From RUG11783 sp964599695 (lineage in GTDB: Bacteria; Bacillota; Clostridia; Oscillospirales; Ruminococcaceae), in contig CAZRGP010000010.1 in assembly GCA_964599695.1 (NCBI GenBank), positions 1 to 58,737 on the forward strand: DNA of 58,737 nt, read 5' to 3'. The notes under the pieces were generated by a model. That model was given only the letters and a program-made list of their open reading frames with translations. It was not told the origin of the DNA and searched no databases. The position numbers and the translations under genes are program-made. Shown here piece by piece: positions 40,373 to 48,880 of the stretch; within the stretch, counting starts at the first letter, position 1, and the number at the start of each line of letters is the position of its first letter.

Positions 40373-41761
40373 TCACCAGTTCGTAGAGAACGACTCATGA
40401 TTCTCAACCGCTTTGCATGCCTGAAGTAGCGTATCGGCATATGACTCCCGGATAGAAAGTCCCGTAGCGGCACCGTCCACATAGATGATCAGTGTCCTCG
40501 CCTCTCCTCTGCGGAGAGTGACTGTGCGGTCCATACCCTCCTTCGAATTGAACCGGATCTCTGCGACTGTCTCCCCCCCGTTAACGGTAGAGCGGTTTTC
40601 GGAATTGACCGAGCAGGCCAATGCGTAAAGCCTGGAAAAATCTCCGGAATTCACGTCTGCCTGATTGATCTTGGCAGTTCCGTCGTCGTTCACCTGAATG
40701 TTGAACGTCTCCTCACCGAAGGAAATCGCGAGTCCGTTCACGGAACTCATCGGCGGGGCCAGAACATAGCTGCTTTTCATCGTATCGTCCGTAACATCGA
40801 GCCAGGTGACGAGGTAGTCCGCCACATTCCAGATCACATCCATTCCTTCTTTGAAGGCATAGTAATTCCCGCTGGGAGCTTCGGATAAATAGATCGTGGC
40901 ATACTCTCCGTTGTATCCGAGAGTAAGGAAGGTGAGCGGATCATTCAGGCCGCATTTTTCCATATCTTCGGCGGTGGGATGATTCACATAGACCGATGAC
41001 GCGCAGAACTGCATCACTCTGTCAAAAACATTCTGAACCTTTGAAGCCTGAATATAACTGTCGCTCGGAGCAGTCTGGTGATACCGATAACTGTTTCCTG
41101 CTCCATCCGTATAGGAAGAGGACAGCTGATCCAGATGGAAAACTTCACCGCTCCTGTTGGAGAACTCGAGGGAATGCGCGGTATCGGTTTCATCATTGCC
41201 CGCCCGGGGACTCTCTGTCTTAGGAGCCAGAAGCCGGTTCACAAGTGAATAGGCATCAGCTAGAACAGGTGAGAACTTGGACATCCTTGCGGTGTAGACC
41301 GTGCCGGGATCGGTCGAAACCATGAAATAAACATAGTTCTCCGTCGGCGCTCTTGACCCGACCTGAAGTGTATACTCCTCCCCGTCCTTGAGGACAACCC
41401 GGACGGAAGCCTGAGGAGCATCCAGTCCATAGCGTGACAGATCTGCCCCGCGGTATTCGCTGCTGGCGTCCACCGAACAGACGGAATCGATGATCGATAC
41501 GTAGTTGCTCAGCAACTGCGGAAGGTCTCCGATCTTTTCGCAGTTATATCCGATCTCATTGTCGGCCACTTCGAAAGAGAAGGAATCCTTTTCGTTTTCC
41601 ACAAACACCGCTTCCACTTCGCTGCGGGAGTAGTTCAGAACATGGATCGAATCGCCTTCCGTCTCCGGATCTGTAGTATTCTGAGTGAGATAAACGATCG
41701 CACCGACCGAAACAAGCAGTATGGCGACGAGCGCTATGAGCAAAACTCTTTTTTGTTTCAA
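40373..41761 (-). CDS. DUF4340 protein of a Gld-like ABC system
   Basis: A 462-residue protein with one N-terminal membrane anchor (RVLLIALVAILLVSVGAIVYL) and a large extracellular part with repeated beta-rich DUF4340 modules (YGLDAPQASVRVVLKDGEEYTLQVG and CGLNDPLTFLTLGYNGEYATIYL). Such proteins are encoded beside GldG-type ABC systems. The biochemical role is unknown. It follows the GldG-like gene directly, with no gap, as the last gene of a four-gene operon. Confidence 0.85.
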   Translation of the reverse strand: MKQKRVLLIALVAILLVSVGAIVYLTQNTTDPETEGDSIHVLNYSRSEVEAVFVENEKDSFSFEVADNEIGYNCEKIGDLPQLLSNYVSIIDSVCSVDASSEYRGADLSRYGLDAPQASVRVVLKDGEEYTLQVGSRAPTENYVYFMVSTDPGTVYTARMSKFSPVLADAYSLVNRLLAPKTESPRAGNDETDTAHSLEFSNRSGEVFHLDQLSSSYTDGAGNSYRYHQTAPSDSYIQASKVQNVFDRVMQFCASSVYVNHPTAEDMEKCGLNDPLTFLTLGYNGEYATIYLSEAPSGNYYAFKEGMDVIWNVADYLVTWLDVTDDTMKSSYVLAPPMSSVNGLAISFGEETFNIQVNDDGTAKINQADVNSGDFSRLYALACSVNSENRSTVNGGETVAEIRFNSKEGMDRTVTLRRGEARTLIIYVDGAATGLSIRESYADTLLQACKAVENHESFSTNW

Positions 41762-43201
41762 TTATTTATTTCTCCTGCGCATGTATACATAGACACCCAT
41801 CAGAATAACGATGATCGGGATGATCGCTACAAAGACGATTCCGAGGATCGCCGCTGTCCTGCTGGAAATGGACATATAGCCTCCGAGTATGCTCTTGGCA
41901 GCGATCTCAACACTGGTCTCGTTGGGAGCCAGCTGAGCCATGACACCGACCATGTATTCCGCGTTTCCGAGGCTCTCGGTAGAGAGCATCGTGTCATTGA
42001 TAAAGTAGGACGAGCCGAACACCACCAGTTTGGAGAGTCTCTCCCCTTCTCCGGAGACATACTCGTACTGTTCCGCTACAGCAGCCGAATAGAGATCGCC
42101 GTTGCTTCCGGAACGGTACTTCGAGGAGTCCACCATGTCGATCGCCATGGAAGTCGGACTGAAGCTCATCAGCGGAGCAGTGCGGACATTGGAAGAATTC
42201 ACGAACAGGATCGATACCGGTCTGGTATAGGGTGAGATCGAAGGAAGCCCGGCGGCCAGCGCCTTGGCACTGTAATTCTCCTCAAGGTAACCGGACAGCG
42301 CATAGAACTGGTTGTCACTGAACGTGTATCTCGAATCTGTCTCTCCGATAACTTCGGTCGTGACCTCAATTCCGTAGTTTGCCAGAAATGCGCTTAGATT
42401 GGGAACCTCAGGCTGTTCGATGGAGGTCAGGTACAGGATGCTCTTCCCGTATTGCCCGCCGTTTCTCATAAACTGCTCCAGTTTCATGATCTCTTCCGTG
42501 GAGAAGTCCACTTTCGGGGCAGCGATCACCAGACAGAGCGTATCCTCTTCGATATCTTCTGTAATTAGGGAAACGTCCTCCAGAGTATAGTTGTTAAGTT
42601 CGAGGAGACTGTCAAATTCTGCAGTCTCATCCTCGTTATGGCCGGTCGTGAACGCGATCTTATACGTTTCTCCGGATGTCATGCTCATCAGACGTGACGC
42701 AATTACCGCCTCCGCCCTGGACCCGGAAACACCGCCGGAACTGTTGAAGAAAAACAGATCGGAAAAAGCGACTTCGTAGAACCTTCCGGAATTCTGGTTC
42801 TCCACGATCATGTCTCCCTGGATACAGGATGCTCCGGGATAGGATGCTGCGATCTCCGGATTCTCCAGAGGATCAACATAACGCACCGTTATATTGGGGT
42901 TTTCCTTCTCAGCCTGATCCAGAATATACACGACCTGAGCACAGTACGGGTTCAGCGTCTCATACTCCTCTTCCCCGAACAGAACCGTGACCTGCAAAGG
43001 TTCCTCGAGTTTCGCAAACACTTCTCTGGCCTCATCGCTCAGATTGAACGCCTTTTCAGCGGTCAGATCGATGAAGGCGTCCTTGCGGTCGGTCAGAAGG
43101 ATCGATACATAGTTCAGCGCTACAACGATAAGAAGGATAACTGCAGTTACGGCTACACCATAGGCGCCGATCTTGAATTTTCTTGATTTCAGTATTTTCA
43201 T
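41762..43201 (-). CDS. GldG-family auxiliary protein
   Basis: A 479-residue protein with an N-terminal TM (FKIGAYGVAVTAVILLIVVALNYVSILL), a large extracellular domain of the ABC_transp_aux/GldG type (ITVRYVDPLENPEIAASYPG; YKIAFTTGHNEDETAEF) and a C-terminal TM (IVFVAIIPIIVILMGVYVYM). In Bacteroidetes the GldFG permease complex is linked to gliding; in Firmicutes the role is unclear. Confidence 0.87.
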   Translation of the reverse strand: MKILKSRKFKIGAYGVAVTAVILLIVVALNYVSILLTDRKDAFIDLTAEKAFNLSDEAREVFAKLEEPLQVTVLFGEEEYETLNPYCAQVVYILDQAEKENPNITVRYVDPLENPEIAASYPGASCIQGDMIVENQNSGRFYEVAFSDLFFFNSSGGVSGSRAEAVIASRLMSMTSGETYKIAFTTGHNEDETAEFDSLLELNNYTLEDVSLITEDIEEDTLCLVIAAPKVDFSTEEIMKLEQFMRNGGQYGKSILYLTSIEQPEVPNLSAFLANYGIEVTTEVIGETDSRYTFSDNQFYALSGYLEENYSAKALAAGLPSISPYTRPVSILFVNSSNVRTAPLMSFSPTSMAIDMVDSSKYRSGSNGDLYSAAVAEQYEYVSGEGERLSKLVVFGSSYFINDTMLSTESLGNAEYMVGVMAQLAPNETSVEIAAKSILGGYMSISSRTAAILGIVFVAIIPIIVILMGVYVYMRRRNK

Positions 43202-43215
43202 ATGTGTTTCCTCCC

Positions 43216-43920
43216 TCAGCTGTAACGACGTCGCTCGAAAACGCGGGTCGTGAAATAGCAGAACAGGAACATGACAGAGAGGAAAAAGACCACATCCTTG
43301 AGTTTGATGACACCCAGGGTGAAATCATAGAACCTGTTATTGAATGATATCGCATAGAGGAAATCTTTGATAAGTTTGGAGTCAACGATCTCCGCAACGC
43401 TGTCCAGTATCCCCACGCTGAGAAGTACCGCGAAAGTCCCGATCGCGGCAATGATCTGATTTTCAGTGAGACTGGAGATAAACATTCCGATGGCGATCAT
43501 CGCCCCGCCGAACATCATCATACCAATGAACAGTCCGATCGTGACGGGCCACTCCACGGAAGAAAACACGGAAACCGTGAGGCCATAGACCAGCACGATG
43601 CCAACATTGATGGCGTAAATGCACAGGCTGGCAAGGAATTTTCCCAGAACAAGTTCCCAGAGGGAAAGAGGCGCCGTCAGAAGTGCCTGATCGGTACGGA
43701 GGCGCTTATCCTCCGAAAACAGCCTCATAGTCATCATGGGAATGAGGAAAATGGAGATCGTTCCCATGGCGTTGTAAACGTTTCGAAGTTCCGCCGTGGC
43801 GGTCATCAAAACAGAAACATAGAAATACCAACCTGCAAGTGCCCAGAATGCAGCAAGCAGGATATAGCCGATGGGAGAACTGAAATACGCTTTGAACTCC
43901 CTGCGAAGAATCGTACCCAT
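43216..43920 (-). CDS. ABC-2 type permease (GldF-like)
   Basis: A 234-residue permease with six hydrophobic segments, beginning REFKAYFSSPIGYILLAAFWALAGWYF, typical of the GldF/NosY-like ABC-2 group. It should pair with the ATPase encoded just upstream, whose stop overlaps its start. Confidence 0.9.
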   Translation of the reverse strand: MGTILRREFKAYFSSPIGYILLAAFWALAGWYFYVSVLMTATAELRNVYNAMGTISIFLIPMMTMRLFSEDKRLRTDQALLTAPLSLWELVLGKFLASLCIYAINVGIVLVYGLTVSVFSSVEWPVTIGLFIGMMMFGGAMIAIGMFISSLTENQIIAAIGTFAVLLSVGILDSVAEIVDSKLIKDFLYAISFNNRFYDFTLGVIKLKDVVFFLSVMFLFCYFTTRVFERRRYS

Positions 43921-44864
43921 TATTTGTTGTCCTCCTTCGCGATCAGATCGAGGAATATCTCCTCAAGCGTCATTTCCGCAAACCGTAAACCGATCACATC
44001 AGCCCCGCCTTCAACGAGTCTCTTGGCGATCTCGGCTCTCAGGTCCACTCTCTCCTGGGGAGTCACCCTGAACTCATGGGCTGCCTCCTCCTTGAGACCG
44101 TTGTAGGTCACCTCTTTTACCTGGGGAATCGACTCAAGGATCTCCCGGATCTTCTTCTCATCCCCGAGCGCCCTTACATGGACGGACGCGTCGCCTGACA
44201 GATTCTTGGACAGATTCGCCGGACTGTCATCCGCGATCAGCTTGCCATGGTCAATGACAAGTACCCTCTCACAAACCGCTTCGATCTCGGACAGGATATG
44301 AGAGGAAAGGATCACAGTACATTTGGTTCCGAGATCCTTGATCAGAGAGCGGATCTCAATGATCTGCTGAGGATCAAGTCCAACCGTAGGCTCATCAAGG
44401 ATCAGCAACTCCGGATTGCCGACAAGAGCGCCAGCCATTCCAACACGCTGACGGTATCCCTTGGAGAGGTTACGGATCACACGCTCATATACATCCGTGA
44501 TCCGGACGGCTTCGCAGATCTCCTGCAGATGCTGTCTGCGCGGCATCTTGCATTTTTTCAGTTCGTACATGAAGTCCAGATACTCATGGACTGTCATATC
44601 CACATAGAGCGGAGGGATCTCGGGAAGATATCCGATATGTTTCTTCGCTTCAATAGGCTGTTCCAGAATGTCAAATCCCGCGATCGATATAGACCCTTCC
44701 GTCGCCGAGAGATATCCGGTTATCATATTCATCGTAGTGGATTTTCCTGCGCCGTTAGGTCCCAGGAACCCGACTACTTCGCCATGGTCGATGGAAAAGC
44801 TCAGGTCATTAACCGCGAGCTTATCACCATAGCGCTTGGTTACATGGTTTACTTCAACAAGCAT
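43920..44864 (-). CDS. ABC transporter ATPase (GldA-like)
   Basis: About 314 residues. Walker A GPNGAGKST, signature LSKGYRQR, Walker B LLILDEPTVGLDP and H-loop SSHILSE. The C-terminal DUF4162-like tail continues to the end. It energises the neighbouring GldF/GldG-like complex. I chose the ATG at 44864 with GAGGAG 8 bases upstream; nine residues of open frame precede it without support. Confidence 0.93.
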   Translation of the reverse strand: MLVEVNHVTKRYGDKLAVNDLSFSIDHGEVVGFLGPNGAGKSTTMNMITGYLSATEGSISIAGFDILEQPIEAKKHIGYLPEIPPLYVDMTVHEYLDFMYELKKCKMPRRQHLQEICEAVRITDVYERVIRNLSKGYRQRVGMAGALVGNPELLILDEPTVGLDPQQIIEIRSLIKDLGTKCTVILSSHILSEIEAVCERVLVIDHGKLIADDSPANLSKNLSGDASVHVRALGDEKKIREILESIPQVKEVTYNGLKEEAAHEFRVTPQERVDLRAEIAKRLVEGGADVIGLRFAEMTLEEIFLDLIAKEDNK

Positions 44865-44896
44865 ATGAGAACTCCTCACATAGTAATACAACCTAC

Positions 44897-44925
44897 ATTA
44901 TACTGATTCGTTTTCAACGATACAA
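44897..44925 (-). promoter_or_regulatory. promoter of the Gld-like ABC operon
   Basis: Minus strand TTGTAT (44920-44925), 17-base spacer, TATAAT (44897-44902), about 33 bases from the start codon. Confidence 0.55.
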
Positions 44926-44966
44926 CGACAAAGAAGTGCCAATTTGGTGACGGTTCTGTGAAAAAA

Positions 44967-44988
44967 CCGGGCAGCAGAAGCTGCCCGG
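44967..44988 (-). terminator. terminator of hflX
   Basis: Nine-base stem CCGGGCAGC/GCTGCCCGG with an AGAA loop and six T on the minus strand. Confidence 0.9.
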
Positions 44989-45006
44989 TCTAAGTCTTTA
45001 GTTGTC

Positions 45007-46230
45007 CTATTCTGGAACCACTTGATACTTCTCATATCTTGGCCAGATCGTCAGATCCACGGTCGCCTGCACCATCAGTCCGTCTTCACGCCAATGCTCA
45101 CTGACGATATTTCCCCTGTCACGCAGCAGCGCAACTTTCCCCACGTCAGAAAAAGGAAACAGAAGCATGGCGTGAACGATCCTTTCGGACAGTTTGACCG
45201 ATATCTCGTCCAGAAGTCTTTCCAGTCCCTCCCCTGTCTCAGCAGAAACAGGAATGCCCGGAAGCAGGTCGGTCGATTCCACCAGGTCACACTTGTTGAA
45301 GACCTGGATCACTGGGGTATCTCCGCACTTCAACTCATCCAGCACGTTCTTTGTGACCTCGATCTCCTCTTCCCAGTGTTCTGAAGAAGCGTCCGCGACC
45401 AGCAGGATCAGATCCGCATACTGTGCTTCCGCCAGGGTAGATTTGAACGCTTCGACCAAATGATGGGGAAGTCTGCTGACGAATCCTACCGTGTCGATGA
45501 GTATGACATTCTGCATATTCGCAACAGGCAGTCTTCTCGCTGTCGGATCCAGTGTAGCGAACAGTTTATTCTCCGCGAGGATGTCCGACCCCGTGAGCGC
45601 ATTCAGGAGGGACGATTTCCCCACATTGGTATAACCTACGAGAGCGACGATCGGGATCCCGTTCTTTTTTCTGGATCTTCTGGTGACCTCACGACGTTTC
45701 TCCACTTCCTCCAGTTTTTCGCTCAGTGCCCGTATCCTTGACCGGATATGCCGGCGGTCCGTCTCCAGTTTTGTCTCTCCGGGTCCTCTGGTCCCGATTC
45801 CTCCGCCCTGCTGGGAAAGACTGTTCCCCAGTCCCAGCAATCTGGGGAGTCTGTATTTCAGCTGAGCCAGCTCCACCTGAAGCTTTCCCTCTGCCGTCAC
45901 GGCATTTCGGGCAAAAATATCCAGGATCAGGACTGTGCGATCGATCACCGGAATACGGAACATCTCCTCCAGGTTGCGTGTCTGCACACCGGACAGGTCA
46001 TCATCAACGATCACCAGATCCGCTTCCGTCTGTTCAGCTAATTGCTGTACCTCCAGCGCCTTTCCCGAACCAATGTAGGTCGCAGGATTCAGCCGATCCA
46101 TAGTCTGAACCACTTCCGCAGCGACATCGATCCCATCCGTATCACAAAGGGCGCGAAGTTCACTGAGTGAATGCTCCACGTCCCACTGTCCTGTCTGAGC
46201 TGATACCAGGATTGCCTTTTGTCTCTCCAT
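45007..46230 (-). CDS. hflX: ribosome-associated GTPase HflX
   Basis: About 407 residues. The N-terminal HflX domain has the glycine-rich block GGGIGTRGPGETKLETDRR; the GTPase domain follows with G1 GYTNVGKSS, G3 DTVGF and G4 NKCD. HflX splits stalled ribosomes under heat or antibiotic stress. I chose the ATG at 46230 with GGGAGG upstream; an extra 12 residues of frame lie before it. A TATAAT-like -10 is at 46269-46274, just after the terminator of the previous gene. Confidence 0.95.
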   Translation of the reverse strand: MERQKAILVSAQTGQWDVEHSLSELRALCDTDGIDVAAEVVQTMDRLNPATYIGSGKALEVQQLAEQTEADLVIVDDDLSGVQTRNLEEMFRIPVIDRTVLILDIFARNAVTAEGKLQVELAQLKYRLPRLLGLGNSLSQQGGGIGTRGPGETKLETDRRHIRSRIRALSEKLEEVEKRREVTRRSRKKNGIPIVALVGYTNVGKSSLLNALTGSDILAENKLFATLDPTARRLPVANMQNVILIDTVGFVSRLPHHLVEAFKSTLAEAQYADLILLVADASSEHWEEEIEVTKNVLDELKCGDTPVIQVFNKCDLVESTDLLPGIPVSAETGEGLERLLDEISVKLSERIVHAMLLFPFSDVGKVALLRDRGNIVSEHWREDGLMVQATVDLTIWPRYEKYQVVPE

Positions 46231-46298
46231 CCAAACCTCCCGGGTGAGATTGATGTATGATGTCACACATTATACAGGATACGGAACGGAAAGAAAAA

Positions 46299-46320
46299 CA
46301 GGCAGCCCGATGGCTGCCTG
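46299..46320 (-). terminator. terminator of the unknown two-TM gene
   Basis: Nine-base stem CAGGCAGCC/GGCTGCCTG with a four-base loop and TTTTTCTTT on the minus strand. Confidence 0.9.
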
Positions 46321-46325
46321 CAGAA

Positions 46326-47069
46326 TCAATGCTCTTCTTTCTCTTCTTCCTCGTCGTCCTCGAACTCCTCAGGCTCAGAGAGGCTGCTCTCGATCTCTTC
46401 AGGACCCTCTTCAAAGATCTCTGCAATGATCTCTTCCGCCTCATCATCAGGTACCGGCTCGTCAACGAATTTGTCGCTGAAGCGGATCGCCAAACTCGCC
46501 AGCTGTGCCGCATCGGTCTTTTCCTCACGGAGATCGACCCGGTCAAGCAGAAGTTCTACAAGGTCCTCCACGAAGAACCAGACCAGGATCATAACGCTCT
46601 CCTGGAAAATCGTGTTGTAGCTGAACGCATCGATAAGTAAGGCGATCGCAAAGATCACGACGCAGATAAGAGCGATAATAAAGATCTTTCTCCTGTTCTT
46701 GTACAGATCGATCTGCTTGTCACCAAGAGAAAGGCCGTAGTAATCAAGGATCGTTTCCTCGATGATCGCCTTCTGCTTGTCGTTGAAATGTCCGCCTATG
46801 ATCTCAAGCACGATCGGATACTCTGTCGGTATGTATGCAGCGTTGCTTTCAATATATCTGGCAAAGCTCTCATTGAGCCATTCATAGTCCTTTACCGAAT
46901 ATGGATCAACGATATCATCGATGCCTTTTACGTTACATGAGATAAACGCAAGGCCGTTCTCCACATAAATGTCGCGCATGTACTTCGCATAGTCCACCTT
47001 CTTCTGGGAGAACTTCCTGATGTTCTTCCTCAGGCGTTTGCGGTTCTGGAATTTATTGTAACCTTTCAA
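46326..47069 (-). CDS. unknown two-TM protein with acidic tail
   Basis: A 247-residue protein I do not recognise. The first ~25 residues are very basic (KGYNKFQNRKRLRKNIRKFSQKK). Residues ~60-125 are soluble. Two hydrophobic segments follow at about 128-150 and 153-175. From ~205 the tail is almost entirely Asp/Glu/Ser and ends EEEEKEEH. Basic start and acidic end could interact or contact RNA and the membrane surface, which is speculation. It is a single-gene unit with its own terminator, transcribed away from uxaB. Confidence 0.75.
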   Translation of the reverse strand: MKGYNKFQNRKRLRKNIRKFSQKKVDYAKYMRDIYVENGLAFISCNVKGIDDIVDPYSVKDYEWLNESFARYIESNAAYIPTEYPIVLEIIGGHFNDKQKAIIEETILDYYGLSLGDKQIDLYKNRRKIFIIALICVVIFAIALLIDAFSYNTIFQESVMILVWFFVEDLVELLLDRVDLREEKTDAAQLASLAIRFSDKFVDEPVPDDEAEEIIAEIFEEGPEEIESSLSEPEEFEDDEEEEKEEH

Positions 47070-47372
47070 ATAACCACCTTCCTGTGCATAAAACTATCAT
47101 CTTCACTCGTAAGTATTATAACCCGTCCCCAGTAAGTATACAACAGCGTCATGTAAAAGCCGTTGTTGCTCACAACAAAGCATTTTTTTCTGCAAGATGT
47201 ATGTAAATACTGGAATTTACATAGTATAGTATGGTATCCTATACATGAGAATTACCGTACGAGGGACAAAAGCCACATCCCCAACAAGTATACTACATTA
47301 TTTCTCTTGTTTCAGGGTCAATTCTTTTCACATCCGACCATCATCCAAATACACGATTGAGGAGAATAAGCA
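47070..47372 (+). promoter_or_regulatory. control region of uxaBA
   Basis: No gene. It holds GTATAC sites at 47136-47141 (in GTATACAACA) and 47288-47293, an inverted repeat TGTAAAT-N6-ATTTACA at 47202-47221, and a second, GTATAG-N9-CTATAC, at 47224-47244. A promoter TTTACA (47216-47221), 18 bases, TATACA (47240-47245) overlaps both inverted repeats, leaving a leader of about 120 bases. Confidence 0.5.
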
Positions 47373-48869
47373 ATGTATAATCAGTTGAACTATCAGGTTC
47401 TGCAAGAATCCGGATACACCGGATATATCCTAAAAAAAGCTCCTGTCAAAGTGCTTCAGTTCGGAGAAGGCAACTTTCTCAGAGCGTTTGTCGACTATTG
47501 GTTTGACATGTCAAACGAAAAGGTGGGCTGGAACGGCAAAGTAGCCATCGTCCAGCCTATCAGCCAGGGATTGACCAAGCTGATCAATGATCAGGAAGGC
47601 CTTTACACCCTTTATCTCCGCGGTTCCGAGAACGGCAAGACCGTCGACCGCAAGCGTGTGATATCCGCAGTGGACGCGTGCTATAACGCATATGACTCCG
47701 CTGACTGGGAAAAAATCAAGGAGATCGCAAGAAGCTCCGATCTTGAATACATTGCCTCCAATACAACGGAAGCGGGTATTACCTATGACCCTGAAAGCAC
47801 TTTTGAGCAGACTCCTCCCACCTCCTTCCCCGCCAAACTGACGGTCCTTCTATATGAAAGGTTCAAGGCGGGGCAGAAGGGTGTCGTGATCCTCTCCTGC
47901 GAGCTGATCGATGACAACGGCAAAGAGCTTCAGAAATGCTGCAATGAGCACGTCAAAGACTGGAACCTCGGAGACGACTTCAAGACCTGGATGAACGAAG
48001 AGTGTCTGTTCTGCAGCACCCTGGTAGACCGCATCGTACCCGGAAGGATCCGCGACGAAAAAGAAGTCGCAAAACTGACCGCTGAAAACGGATATACCGA
48101 CTCTCTGCTTGATGTCGGTGAGGTATTCGGCGTGTGGTATATCGAAGGTCCCCAGTGGCTGGAGGATCAGCTTCCCTTTAAGAAAGCCGGGCTGAACGTC
48201 CATGTAGTTCCCGCTGTCGCTCCCTATAAGAAAAGAAAAGTACGCATCCTGAACGGTGCGCACACCGGTTTCGTCCTCGGAGCATATCTGGCGGGACAGG
48301 ATATCGTACGCGACTGCATGAACAATGAGAGCATCCACGGTTTCATGAACAAACTGCTCTACGATGAAGTCATCCCCTGCCTGCCTCTCGATAAGGAAGA
48401 CTGCATGAACTTCGCTGCCGCCGTGACCGACCGTTTCAACAACCCCTTCGTCGATCACCAGCTCATGAGCATCTCCCTCAACTCCACTTCCAAGTGGAAA
48501 GCCAGGAACATGCCCTCATTCCTTGAATATATCGAGAAGTTCAACAAGCTTCCCCAGGCATTGACCATGAGCCTCGCTGCATACATCGCATTCTACAGCA
48601 GCAACATCCAGCGCAGGGAAGACGACGCTCTCGTGTGCGTTCGTCCCCGCGGAAACGAATACAGAGTACAGGATGTCGACTGGGCACTTGATTTCTTCTA
48701 CGCCCACAAAGACAGTTCCGATGCGGAACTCGTTCATGACGTCCTCTCCAATACGCAAATGTGGGATCAGGATCTGACGGCGATCCCCGGACTTGAAGAA
48801 ACTGTCCTCAAGGATCTGACCATGATCCGTAACGAAGGCGCTGAGAAAGCATTTGCAAGCGTGATTTAA
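47373..48869 (+). CDS. uxaB: tagaturonate reductase
   Basis: A 498-residue member of the mannitol dehydrogenase family, which reduces D-tagaturonate to D-altronate with NADH. VKVLQFGEGNFLRAFVDYWFD is the N-terminal nucleotide-binding motif typical of UxaB, and KRKVRILNGAHTGFVLGAYLAG holds the catalytic Lys/Asn region. Full length. RBS GAGGAG. It is followed after 11 bases by uxaA. Fructuronate reductase (uxuB) is related, but the FGEGNFLRAF text and the partner uxaA favour UxaB. Confidence 0.93.
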   Translation: MYNQLNYQVLQESGYTGYILKKAPVKVLQFGEGNFLRAFVDYWFDMSNEKVGWNGKVAIVQPISQGLTKLINDQEGLYTLYLRGSENGKTVDRKRVISAVDACYNAYDSADWEKIKEIARSSDLEYIASNTTEAGITYDPESTFEQTPPTSFPAKLTVLLYERFKAGQKGVVILSCELIDDNGKELQKCCNEHVKDWNLGDDFKTWMNEECLFCSTLVDRIVPGRIRDEKEVAKLTAENGYTDSLLDVGEVFGVWYIEGPQWLEDQLPFKKAGLNVHVVPAVAPYKKRKVRILNGAHTGFVLGAYLAGQDIVRDCMNNESIHGFMNKLLYDEVIPCLPLDKEDCMNFAAAVTDRFNNPFVDHQLMSISLNSTSKWKARNMPSFLEYIEKFNKLPQALTMSLAAYIAFYSSNIQRREDDALVCVRPRGNEYRVQDVDWALDFFYAHKDSSDAELVHDVLSNTQMWDQDLTAIPGLEETVLKDLTMIRNEGAEKAFASVI

Positions 48870-48880
48870 GGCGGGTTACC

